Source of the DNA: Bog-756 sp963837805
GTDB lineage: Bacteria > Actinomycetota > Acidimicrobiia > Acidimicrobiales > RAAP-2
Length of the DNA stretch: 64,000 nucleotides
Assembly (NCBI GenBank): GCA_963837805.1
Contig: CAWIOU010000024.1
Coordinates: 186,001-250,000 of the forward strand
Reading direction: 5' to 3'
The translations under genes were made by a program, and so were the position numbers. Positions 28,441 to 37,147 of this stretch are shown in pieces (within the stretch, counting starts at the first letter, position 1; each line of letters begins with the position of its first letter). The notes beneath the pieces are model-generated. The model did not search any database. It was not told the origin of the DNA and saw only the letters and a program-made list of their open reading frames with translations.

Positions 28441-29564
28441 TCAGCTGCCGTCCGGATAGCCGCCCCGGTGCAACACCATCGGGTAGTGCGGCAGAAGGGC
28501 AGGCCTGCGGACCGATGCCCGCCAACCGTCAGGGTAGGGCTCCAACCCACGGGCCAGGAGGGAGCTGTCGGCGGTCGGATCCCCGGTCAGGGCGCTTTCC
28601 AAGGAGTGCCGGAGCGTGGTCGAGACGTCGGTCCCGAACCGCCCGCTCCAGTGTGCTTCGGTCTCGCCGAGGACCCGCCGGTACTTGCTCCGGGCCCGCT
28701 TGCCCTTCGAGGTCAGTCGCGCCACTTTCCCCCGGCTGGCCGAGGGGTCGGGACCGACCACGACGCACTCCCGTCGAGCCAGGAATCCGACGGCCATGGC
28801 GTTGGCCTCCTTGGACACACCGGTAAGGACCGGGAGGTCGCGGAGGCGAACACCCTCCTCGTCCAGTACCCGGAGGGTATTGGCGCTGATCGGGAGCGAG
28901 ATCCTGGACTCGCTCTCGAAATCGAGCGTGAAGGCCAACAGGACCTGGGAGAGAAGCACGGACAGGTCGGGGTAGCTCGCCTTCGTCGACCCGGCGGGCT
29001 CGCCCGCCGCTCTTGGTCCCGGGAGCTCGGCCCTCCCGTTCTGGGTCGGGTGCACCACCGGCAGATACCTGGGCAAGTCGACCTGGAGTTGGTCGATGAC
29101 GGCGAGGAGCGCTTCCCGCAGAAACAGGATCTCATCCCGGCCGAACCGTTCCTGCCATCGTTCCTCGATCGTCCCCGCCAGTGGCCTCCAGACGTCCTGG
29201 GCCCGCCGCCCGTCAGCGGGTGAGCCGGACCACCTGAACCGAATCCCGGTGGCCTCGACCCCCCGCCGATCGGCTCCTCGACAACGGTGACATAGCCCCA
29301 TCGCTCGAGCCCACCGAGCGAGTCCCTCGTGGTCCGTGCCCGGCGGTGAAGATCGTCGACCGACACTCCTCCCTCGTCGACGAACTGCATGACGTTCGAC
29401 CACATCACCTGGGAGACCAGCCAGGGCCCGGGAGCAGTCGTCGGTGATGGGCCGGAACGCGTTGTCCGGTGGCCCATCCGGTGCTCGAATTCGTTGTCGA
29501 ACTCGATGGTGAAGGCAACCAGCAGTTGCGAGAGCAGCGTCGACAACGGAAGCTCGGCGGTCAT
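28441..29564 (-). CDS. Tandem winged-helix (MarR-like) protein with two duplicated modules (frameshifted near 29261)
   Basis: About 374 residues. Both halves begin with the same helix pattern: LSTLLSQLLVAFTIEFDNE in the first and LSVLLSQVLLAFTLDFESE in the second. Each is followed by a winged-helix of the MarR kind (VMQFVDEGGVSVDDL and LERWGYVTVVE; TLRVLDEEGVRLRDLPVLTG and LARRECVVVG, then ARLTSKGKRA). A monomer would therefore carry two DNA-reading modules. The frame breaks in a six-C run at 29259-29264, where one extra base joins EEPIGGG to VEATGIRFRW. ATG 29564 faces the serine hydrolase gene 93 bases away, so it may regulate that gene. Ligand unknown. Confidence 0.7.
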
Positions 29565-29657
29565 GGCGCTTCCATAATGTGGTCTGGTGCCGTCATAGGC
29601 AACAGACCAATCGCAAACTGCGTCGGTCGGCCACTATCGTGCCTGGGGAACAGGGAG

Positions 29658-30914
29658 ATGACGATGACCAAGATCAGCGGTTGGACGGCGCCCGGCTTCG
29701 AGCCGGTCCGTGAGGCGTTCCAGGCCAATTTCGATCAGGGGTCGGAAGTGGGGGCGGCCTTCGGTGCCTACCACCGCGGGGAATTGGTGGTCGACCTCTG
29801 GGGCGGCATCGCCGACACGACGACGGACAGAGCCTGGGATGAGGACACGTTGGTGCTGGTCTATTCGACCACCAAGGGCATCACCGCCATGTGTGCCAAC
29901 CGGTTGGCCCAGCAAGGGGCCATCGACGTAGAGGCGCCGGTGGCAACGTACTGGCCCGAGTTCGCACAGGCGGGCAAGGAGAACGTGACCGTGGCCGAGC
30001 TGCTGTCGCACCGGGCCGGTCTGGCCTGGGTCGACGGTTCGCTCTCCTTCGAGCAGGCGCTGGCCTGGGAACCGGTTGTCGAAGCCCTCGAGCATCAGGC
30101 GCCCTCGTGGCCGCCAGGCTCTGCCCATGGCTACCACGCCACCACCTTCGGGTGGTTGGTCGGTGAGGTGGTGCGACGGGTGAGCGGCAAGAGCCTGGGG
30201 ACCTATTTTCACGACGAGATCGCCGGTCCTCTGGGAGCCCAGTTCTTCGTCGGGCTGCCCGCCTCCGAGGAGGATCGGGTCGCCCGGCTGATCTCATTCC
30301 TCGAGTCGCTGGAGGCCGGGGGATCCCTGCAGGACCTCACTGCCGGAGGAGGATCCCTCAGCGGCCTGGAAGGGTTGGAGGCCGGAGCGGAGGCTGCGAG
30401 TTACCTGGCCCCTGACGGCCCCCTGATGAAGGCTCTGGCGGCACCGGGCGGCGCCTTTTCGGACCCGGGAGTGTGGAACGATCCCCGGCTGCATGCGGCG
30501 GAGATACCGGCGGCCAACGGCATCTGCGACGCCCGGTCGCTGGCCCGTCTCTACGGCGCCTGCGTGGGTGAGGTGGCGACTCCCTCGGGTGAGAAGTTCC
30601 GCATCCTCACCGCCGAGCAGCTCGACCGCGCATTGCGCCAGCAGACCGAGGGGCCCGATCGGGTGTTGATGGGCCTCGACATGCAGTGGGGCCTCGGCTT
30701 CATGCTCAACCGCGGCCTGATCGGTGAAGTGGGCCTCGGTGGTCCCCGATCGTTCGGCCATTTCGGGATGGGCGGATCGGCGGGATGGGCGGATCCCGAC
30801 ATCGAGCTCGGTATGGGCTACGTGATGAACAAGATGGAGCTCGGCACCACCGGGGACACCCGGAGCTTCAACCTGATGGACGCCTGCATCGGAGCGGCAC
30901 GCCGGGCCATGTGA
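29658..30914 (+). CDS. Serine hydrolase, beta-lactamase class C/esterase EstB family
   Basis: 418 residues. The Ser-x-x-Lys motif STTK (Ser70, Lys73) sits at the usual position, a Tyr in GYHATTFGWL takes the place of the YxN Tyr, and LLSHRAGL is the conserved helix before it. A FGHFGMGGSAGW stretch near the C-terminus corresponds to the third active-site element. No signal peptide, so it is more likely a cytoplasmic carboxylesterase or transesterase than a penicillin-degrading enzyme. The start is ATG 29658 or 29664; GGGAG at 29653-29657 fits the second slightly better. Confidence 0.85.
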   Translation: MTMTKISGWTAPGFEPVREAFQANFDQGSEVGAAFGAYHRGELVVDLWGGIADTTTDRAWDEDTLVLVYSTTKGITAMCANRLAQQGAIDVEAPVATYWPEFAQAGKENVTVAELLSHRAGLAWVDGSLSFEQALAWEPVVEALEHQAPSWPPGSAHGYHATTFGWLVGEVVRRVSGKSLGTYFHDEIAGPLGAQFFVGLPASEEDRVARLISFLESLEAGGSLQDLTAGGGSLSGLEGLEAGAEAASYLAPDGPLMKALAAPGGAFSDPGVWNDPRLHAAEIPAANGICDARSLARLYGACVGEVATPSGEKFRILTAEQLDRALRQQTEGPDRVLMGLDMQWGLGFMLNRGLIGEVGLGGPRSFGHFGMGGSAGWADPDIELGMGYVMNKMELGTTGDTRSFNLMDACIGAARRAM

Positions 30915-30948
30915 ACGGCGCAACGCCGGTCCGGGCCATGTGAACGGC
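30902..30948 (+). repeat. 18-bp direct repeat spanning the stop of the serine hydrolase gene
   Basis: CCGGGCCATGTGAACGGC occurs at 30902-30919 and again at 30931-30948 (period 29). A third partial copy of the GTGAACG core lies at about 30968. It looks like a local slippage duplication of the gene's last codons. Confidence 0.7.
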
Positions 30949-30998
30949 CTTTCGTCGCTTCGCTCCGTGTGAACGTCCCGCTGGAGCGGCCCGGGCCG

Positions 30999-32384
30999 TC
31001 AGGAGGCCCCGAACCGGGGGAGCCAGGGGGCGGTCGAGGCCAGGAGCTCGTCGGTCATGGTCACGAGCTGCTCGTAGGGCAGGTGACCGGCCAGCTGATC
31101 GGTGAGCATGGCCTCGACCACCCGGGTCCGGTCACCGCTCAGCGCGGCGTCAACGGTGAGCTCCTGCGACGTGGTGATCTGTCGCAGGTACTCGCCCAGC
31201 ACCGAACCGACGCGGGCGGTGTCCCGGGGCCGGACCCCGGAAGCTCCGGTGACCCCAACGCACTCCACCACCACGTCCGTGGGGAGGTTCTCCACCTGAC
31301 CGCAGTTGGGGAGGTTCATGGGCAGGTTCCGCTCGGTACCGGTGACCACGCCTTCGATCAATTCGGCGACCAGCTCGCCCGATGGCCAAGGTGAGACCTC
31401 GTCGCCGGCCAGGAGCTCCACCACCTCTCGGTCGTCCGCTTCCTTGTCCTGTTGGTGACCTCGCAGACCGTAGTGGTGGACCCCCCAGTCCCGCCCGAAG
31501 TCGGAGGCCTCGGTGACGAAGCCGGGGAAGAATTCGGCGATATGGGTGTCCGAAGCACCGGGCAGGACGCCGAAGCGCCGGAACAGCTCGAACTTCAGCC
31601 GGTTATTGGCCACGACGTCGGCCTTGGTCCAGGCGTCCCCCTCCGACAGCTTCTGCCAGTGCATACCCTCGACCGGTTCCATCCAGATCGGATCCTGTTC
31701 GCAGGTGGCCGGCTCCTCCAGCACCGATCGGAGCATGGCCAGCCCGTCATCACCGCCGATCCGCAGATCGGTCACCAGGGGGAGGTGGTTGACCCCGGCT
31801 GACACCGGGTCGATCTCGTGCATGGGCGCGTCGAAGAGCAGGCTCAGCGAGAACTTCAAACCAACCAGCTCGTTGCACAGGCCGACGACCCGGATGTCCG
31901 ACTCGCGCCCTACGCCGCGGCACAGCGCGGTCAGGGGATTGCTCACGTTGACGAGCAGCGCATCCGGGCAGTGATCCTCCATGGCCCGGGCCACCTCGAC
32001 GACGACCGGCACACTCCGCAGCGCTCGGTTGATCCCGCCCGGCCCGACACTGTCACCGACCGGCTGTCGAATGCCGTAGCGGGCCGGGATCTCGAGATCG
32101 TGGCGCATGCTCGCGAATCCTCCGACCGACAAGGCGATGATCACCACGTCGGCTCCATCGAGGGCGGCACCGAGGTCGTGGGTGGTGTGCGTCGACAACC
32201 CGATGCCTCTGACCTTGGCGATGTGCTGGGCCACGTCCCCCATCAGGGGGAGGGAATCCGGGTTGGTGTCCATGAGCGTCACGTCGACGTCACGGAGCGC
32301 TTCGGTATTGGCGAAATCGACGAGGAGTCGGGGGGTCCAGTGCGTGCTGCCGCCGCCGACGACGGTGATCCGGGGCCTGGTCAT
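30999..32384 (-). CDS. Glycoside hydrolase family 4 (NAD- and metal-dependent glycosidase)
   Basis: 461 residues from ATG 32384 (MTRPRITVVGGGSTHWTP); an upstream start at 32420 gives a poor extension. The NAD-binding VVGGGSTHWTPRLL is followed by the family landmarks NVSNPLTAL, GLCNELVGLK with the metal-ligand Cys, and AGVNHLPLVTDL with the metal-ligand His. GH4 enzymes act by transient oxidation at C3 of alpha- or beta-glucosides, galactosides or 6-phospho-sugars. The residues that would separate 6-phospho-beta-glucosidase from alpha-galactosidase cannot be judged by eye. No sugar transporter lies next to it. Confidence 0.87.
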   Translation of the reverse strand: MTRPRITVVGGGSTHWTPRLLVDFANTEALRDVDVTLMDTNPDSLPLMGDVAQHIAKVRGIGLSTHTTHDLGAALDGADVVIIALSVGGFASMRHDLEIPARYGIRQPVGDSVGPGGINRALRSVPVVVEVARAMEDHCPDALLVNVSNPLTALCRGVGRESDIRVVGLCNELVGLKFSLSLLFDAPMHEIDPVSAGVNHLPLVTDLRIGGDDGLAMLRSVLEEPATCEQDPIWMEPVEGMHWQKLSEGDAWTKADVVANNRLKFELFRRFGVLPGASDTHIAEFFPGFVTEASDFGRDWGVHHYGLRGHQQDKEADDREVVELLAGDEVSPWPSGELVAELIEGVVTGTERNLPMNLPNCGQVENLPTDVVVECVGVTGASGVRPRDTARVGSVLGEYLRQITTSQELTVDAALSGDRTRVVEAMLTDQLAGHLPYEQLVTMTDELLASTAPWLPRFGAS

Positions 32385-32546
32385 CCCCGAACGGTAGCCG
32401 CCACCGCCCTGCGCGGGCATTGGACGAAAAATCCCAGCTCACGGGCGTGAAAGGACGGTGGGCTCCACCCCCTTGGCGTCGCCTCCCCACGCCGCCGCCT
32501 CTCCCACGGCTCCTCAAGGTGTCAGACACGGTGACGATACATAGAA

Positions 32547-34574
32547 ATGCCCAAAATGAATCGAAGCTCCCTGCCCCGGCGGATCGGACTCGGCCTGGGA
32601 GCCCTGACCGCCACGTTGATCGTTCTGGCGACGGCCGTGCCGACGGCACGTGCCGGGGTGCCTCAGGGTTGGTCCATCGTCACCAGCCCCAACTCTCCAT
32701 CGCCGAGCAGCGATCTGCTGATGGGTACCACCTGCACGGGTGCCTGGAACTGCTGGGCCGTCGGAGGAGCCTTCGCCCAGCTGGGCAACAACTCACAGCC
32801 GCACGCCATCGTCGACCGCTGGAACGGGTCGACCTGGTCGGCCGGACCCGACGTGACCCCTCCCGGATCGCTGGCGTCCCTCCTGTGGAATGTCGATTGC
32901 GTCACCTCGTCGGACTGCTGGGCGGTGGGCGCCCAGGAGTTGGCCGGGCAGAAGTCCCCTGTGTCGTTGGCCGAACACTGGGACGGGTCGGCCTGGTCCG
33001 TGGTACCGACGCCGGACATCGGCGGATACCTCTTCTCGGTCACCTGCACCGGCACGTCGAACTGCTGGGCGGTGGGTACCGCCTTCGACGCCAACAAGAA
33101 CCCCCTGGCCGGGTTCATCCTCCATTGGGACGGGACGCGGTGGTCCGAGGCGTCGCCGGCACCGACCGGTCAGGCCTATGACCAATTCGATTCGGTGACC
33201 TGCACCGGCGCCACCGACTGCTGGGCGGTCGGCTTCGCCGGCCCGAACCCGATCCAGTACAACTTCCTGCCCGGTGTCGACCCCAGCGTGGTCGGGAGCA
33301 CCGGGTTGGCCGAGCACTGGAACGGCGCCGCGTGGTCGGTCGTTCCGACACCGGCACCCGCCAGTCCCTCGGGTCGGTATCTGAGCTCGGTGACCTGTAC
33401 CGAGTCCTCCGACTGCTGGGCGGTGGGGTCGGACATGGACGCCAAGGGCAACCCGTCGACCACCCTGGTGGAGCACTGGGACGGTTCGACCTGGACCACG
33501 ACTCCGAGTCCCGATCCCTCCACCCCGGCGAACGTCCTCAACGCGGTGACCTGCCTCGATGCTTCGAAGTGCTGGGCAACCGGTTCGACCGATGCCGCCT
33601 CGGGCAACAACGTCAGCCCCAGTCCCTTCATCGAGAACTGGAACGGTTCGACCTGGTCGGTTCAACCCAGCCCCAGCGTGGTCGCGTTCGGGTCCCTCGG
33701 CGGGGTGGCCTGCGTCCGGAACATCGGGTGTTTCGCCGCCGGCTTCGCCGCCACCAATGTGAGCAACGACACGACCCTGCAGACATTGATCGAACAGCTC
33801 AAGGTGGGATCCTCGAACAGTCAGGGACTGTGGATGTCCGGCTCCGACGGTGGCGTCTTCAGCCTCGGCAACGCGGCCTTCTTCGGTTCGGCCGGGAACA
33901 TCCATCTCAACGCCCCCGTCGTGGGCATGGCGGCCACTCCCAATGACGGCGGGTACTGGCTGGTCGGATCGGACGGCGGTGTGTTCAGCTTCGGCAACGC
34001 CGGCTTCCACGGCTCGACCGGTTCGCTCACCCTCAACAAGCCCATCGTGGGCATGGCCTCCACCCCGGACGGGCGGGGGTACTGGTTGGTGGCCTCCGAC
34101 GGCGGCGTCTTCGCCTTCGGCGACGCCGGCTTCCACGGCTCGACCGGTTCGATCGCCCTCAACAAGCCCATCGTGGGCATGGCCTCCACCCCGGACGGTG
34201 GCGGGTACTGGTTGGTGGCCTCCGACGGCGGTGTGTTCGCCTTCGGCGACGCCGCCTTCCACGGTTCGACCGGGGCCATTCCGCTGGCCTCGCCCATCGT
34301 GGGCATGGCCTCCACCCCGGACGGTGGCGGGTACTGGCTGGTGGCCTCCGACGGCGGGGTGTTCGCTCTTGGCGACGCCGTCTTCGACGGTTCCGTTCCC
34401 CGCCAGGGCATCGTGAGCCACGCCCCGGTCACCGGCATCGTCGCCACCACCGATGGCCGCGGCTACTGGATCGTGGGCCAGGACGGTTCCCTCTACTCCT
34501 ACGGTGACGCCGGCTTCCTCGGCTCCCTGGTCGGTCTCGGCCTCTCCGCGTCCATCGTGGGTGCGGCGGCATGA
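32547..34574 (+). CDS. Secreted repeat protein: CWAVG-type N-terminal repeats and GGYWLV-type C-terminal repeats
   Basis: 675 residues with a signal peptide (cleavage near PTARA-G, about 35). Residues 40-420 contain seven repeats of about 55-60 residues around a (D/N/K)CWAVG motif and a W(N/D)GSTW strand, each with a TCT or CTG Cys. Residues 425-675 hold five repeats of about 51 residues around GMASTPDGGGYWLVASDGGVFAFGDAxFHGS. Both parts probably form beta-propellers. The second repeat type is common in secreted proteins of Acidimicrobiia. A TACATA -10-like hexamer at 32538-32543 is only 13 bases before the in-frame ATG at 32556, so a leaderless start there is possible. Confidence 0.82.
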   Translation: MPKMNRSSLPRRIGLGLGALTATLIVLATAVPTARAGVPQGWSIVTSPNSPSPSSDLLMGTTCTGAWNCWAVGGAFAQLGNNSQPHAIVDRWNGSTWSAGPDVTPPGSLASLLWNVDCVTSSDCWAVGAQELAGQKSPVSLAEHWDGSAWSVVPTPDIGGYLFSVTCTGTSNCWAVGTAFDANKNPLAGFILHWDGTRWSEASPAPTGQAYDQFDSVTCTGATDCWAVGFAGPNPIQYNFLPGVDPSVVGSTGLAEHWNGAAWSVVPTPAPASPSGRYLSSVTCTESSDCWAVGSDMDAKGNPSTTLVEHWDGSTWTTTPSPDPSTPANVLNAVTCLDASKCWATGSTDAASGNNVSPSPFIENWNGSTWSVQPSPSVVAFGSLGGVACVRNIGCFAAGFAATNVSNDTTLQTLIEQLKVGSSNSQGLWMSGSDGGVFSLGNAAFFGSAGNIHLNAPVVGMAATPNDGGYWLVGSDGGVFSFGNAGFHGSTGSLTLNKPIVGMASTPDGRGYWLVASDGGVFAFGDAGFHGSTGSIALNKPIVGMASTPDGGGYWLVASDGGVFAFGDAAFHGSTGAIPLASPIVGMASTPDGGGYWLVASDGGVFALGDAVFDGSVPRQGIVSHAPVTGIVATTDGRGYWIVGQDGSLYSYGDAGFLGSLVGLGLSASIVGAAA

Positions 34575-34805
34575 GGTCGGGCGGCCCTACCGGACCCGGG
34601 TGACGGCTGGGCCCGGCGCCACTGGCGGACGGTCGGCGGCGGTGATCCATACTGTGGGGCGACGGCGGGGAGACGTCCCGTCACCCGCGAAGGCCAGGTC
34701 GATGAGGTCAGAGTCGAGTACGAAGGTGAGCGGTAACCCCCGCTCTGGTGGCCCGGCCCGGGCCTGTCCGGCCTCCCCGGAGTTGTGGGCATCGGTCGGG
34801 CTGGC

Positions 34806-35519
34806 ATGACCGGAGCCGTCGGCGACGTGCCGGGCGCATCCGCCGGGAAGAAACATGCCGACATCGGAGAGCCACGTTGGCCGATGGCGCTGGCCGTGCT
34901 CACCGCCGGCGCCCTCCACGGCGTCCTCCCGACCGAGCTACGGGCGCTGCCTCCCGAGCTGCTGGGTGATGCGCGCTGGTGGTATCTGGTGGTCGTGACC
35001 GTGCTTCTCGGGATCCTCATCATCGGTGACCCCGGTCGCATCGACAAGGAGAACCGTTGGCTGCGGGCTCTGACCATCGCGCTGATCGCGTTGATCTCGG
35101 CGGACAACGCCCTCGAGGCCGGGCGATTGGTGGCCAGCATCCTGAGTACGAAGCCGTTCACCCAGGACGCCAACAAACTGCTGATCGCCGGAGGGGCGAT
35201 CTGGCTGGCCAACGTCATCGCCTTCGCTCTCTGGTACTGGGAGGTCGACCGCGGCGGGGCCGCTGCTCGAGCCCACGGCACAACCGCCAATCCCGCCTTC
35301 GTCTTTCCCGAGATGATCAATCCTCGCTTCGTCGAGGACGGCTGGTACCCGAAATTCGTCGACTACCTCCACCTGTCCTTCACCGCGGCCACGGCCTTCA
35401 GCCCCACGGACGTCTCGGCGGTGAAGCCGTGGGCCAAGCTGGCGATGATGGTCGAGGAGTCGATCTCGCTGCTGGTGGCCATCCTGGTCGTCGCCCGGGC
35501 CGTCAACATCCTGAAGTAG
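34806..35519 (+). CDS. Multi-pass membrane protein, function unknown
   Basis: 237 residues from ATG 34806. Six hydrophobic segments are visible: about 31-48, 58-76, 85-115, 126-150, a short pore-like stretch YLHLSFTAATAFSPTDVSA near 190-208, and 212-236. The short segment before the last helix resembles the pore-loop layout of two-helix ion channels or DUF1345 proteins, but no TVGYGD selectivity sequence is present. I cannot assign a function. It precedes the DUF2252 gene on the same strand by about 140 bases. Confidence 0.6.
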   Translation: MTGAVGDVPGASAGKKHADIGEPRWPMALAVLTAGALHGVLPTELRALPPELLGDARWWYLVVVTVLLGILIIGDPGRIDKENRWLRALTIALIALISADNALEAGRLVASILSTKPFTQDANKLLIAGGAIWLANVIAFALWYWEVDRGGAAARAHGTTANPAFVFPEMINPRFVEDGWYPKFVDYLHLSFTAATAFSPTDVSAVKPWAKLAMMVEESISLLVAILVVARAVNILK

Positions 35520-35657
35520 CGGGTCGGCGCGGACGCCGTTGCTGTCATTGTCGGACGAGGCGGGCGGGTTCGTGCACCGCCGGTGCTCCGCTATAGATTT
35601 CATGGTGGTCGGTCAGGGCAGAGGACACCGGCCGAAGGTGGAGGAGGGAGCGCGATC

Positions 35658-37142
35658 GTGAAGCAGGACCCGAAGGGTGCGCGGACTCGGCGCGAGACGG
35701 TGAGCGTGACGGCCACGATCATCCGGCAGAATTCGCCCCGATCGAAGAAGGAGATCCGGCGGTTCTCCGCCCAGGACCTGGTCAAGAAGGGCAAGAAGGC
35801 CCGGGTCGACGTCCCCTTGGCCCAGCACGCGGATTGGAACCCGCCGTCCGACCGGTCCGATCCCATCGCGTTGCTCGAAGGCCAGGCGGAGACCCGAATC
35901 AAGGACCTGGTTCCCATCCGCTACGGCCGGATGTCGGTCTCCCCGTTCTCGTACTACCGGGGGGCGGCCCTTCCGATGACCGAGGATCTGGCCACGACAC
36001 CGACCACCGGGTTCGACGTACAACTCTGCGGTGATGCCCACATGTCGAACTTCGGCGTCTTCGGCTCGCCGGAGCGCCATCTGTTCTTCGACGTCAACGA
36101 CTTCGACGAGACCGCGCCCGGCCCGTGGGAGTGGGACGTCAAGAGACTGGCCGCCAGCCTCGAGGTCGCCGGCCGCGAGAACGGCGTCCCGAGGAAGATG
36201 CGCACACGGATCGTGAGGAGGACCGTCCGGTCGTACCGCGAGACCATGCGGGAGTTGGCGACGCTCCCGATGATGTCGGTGTGGTACGCACATCTCGACA
36301 TGGAGGAGATCCTGCCCCGTTTCAGTGCTCTGTTGAACCCCAAGAGGACGCCGAACGTCTGGAACGCCATCAACAAGGCCAGGGCCCACGACAGCCATCA
36401 GGCGTTCGACAAACTGTGCCATGTGCGCGACGGCGCCACGAGGATCATCCACGACCCACCGCTGATCGTCCCGGTCGAGGAGTTCGTACCCGGCATCGAC
36501 CCGGGTCTCGCCGCCGAGAGCCTGGCCAGAATCGTCCGGTACTACCGTCGCACGTTGCAACCCGACCGCCGGCACCTGCTCGAGCGGTACGAGCTCGCCC
36601 ATCTGGCCCGAAAGGTCGTCGGGGTGGGCAGCGTGGGCACCGACGCCTGGATCGCACTGTTCCTGGCCCGGGAGGACGGCTCGCCGCTCTTCCTGCAGAT
36701 CAAGGAGGCACAGGCTTCGGTGCTCGAGCGGTTCACCAGCAAGACCAAATTCTCCAATTACGGCCAACGAGTCGTGATCGGCCAGCGCCTGGTGCAGGCG
36801 GCGAGCGACATCTTCCTGGGGTGGGAGCGGTTCTCGTGGGCCGGCGAGGAGCGTGACTACTACTTCAGGCAACTGCGTGACTGGAAGGGATCGGTCGAGG
36901 TGAACGGGATGACCCCTGCCGGCATGGACCTGTGGGGGAGGATGTGCGGCTGGACGCTGGCCCGGGCCCATGCCCGCTCCGGCGAACGCATCGCCATCGG
37001 TGCCTATCTCGGGAAGTCCGAGGCGTTCGACGACGCCGTCACCGAGTTCTCAGCTTCCTACGCCGACACCAACCAATTGGACTACCGGGCGCTGCAGGCC
37101 GCCATCGCCAGTGGAAGACTCACCGCCAGCATCGGCATCTGA
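35658..37142 (+). CDS. DUF2252 family protein
   Basis: 494 residues from GTG 35658 with GGAGGGAG seven bases upstream. Family landmarks are SVSPFSYYRGAA, LCGDAHMSNFG, FDVNDFDETAPGPWEWDVKRLA and later a VGSVGTDAWIALF segment. DUF2252 proteins share a distant protein-kinase/aminoglycoside-phosphotransferase-like fold: GDAHMSNFG and FDVNDFDE look like the catalytic and metal-binding loops of that fold. This suggests a kinase-type activity on an unknown small molecule (inference). Confidence 0.85.
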   Translation: MKQDPKGARTRRETVSVTATIIRQNSPRSKKEIRRFSAQDLVKKGKKARVDVPLAQHADWNPPSDRSDPIALLEGQAETRIKDLVPIRYGRMSVSPFSYYRGAALPMTEDLATTPTTGFDVQLCGDAHMSNFGVFGSPERHLFFDVNDFDETAPGPWEWDVKRLAASLEVAGRENGVPRKMRTRIVRRTVRSYRETMRELATLPMMSVWYAHLDMEEILPRFSALLNPKRTPNVWNAINKARAHDSHQAFDKLCHVRDGATRIIHDPPLIVPVEEFVPGIDPGLAAESLARIVRYYRRTLQPDRRHLLERYELAHLARKVVGVGSVGTDAWIALFLAREDGSPLFLQIKEAQASVLERFTSKTKFSNYGQRVVIGQRLVQAASDIFLGWERFSWAGEERDYYFRQLRDWKGSVEVNGMTPAGMDLWGRMCGWTLARAHARSGERIAIGAYLGKSEAFDDAVTEFSASYADTNQLDYRALQAAIASGRLTASIGI

Positions 37143-37147
37143 CAGGA

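Noticed and set aside
29658..30914. Serine hydrolase as a beta-lactam resistance enzyme
   Set aside because: It has the SxxK motif but no signal peptide, and the YxN motif is altered; an EstB-like esterase is the safer call.
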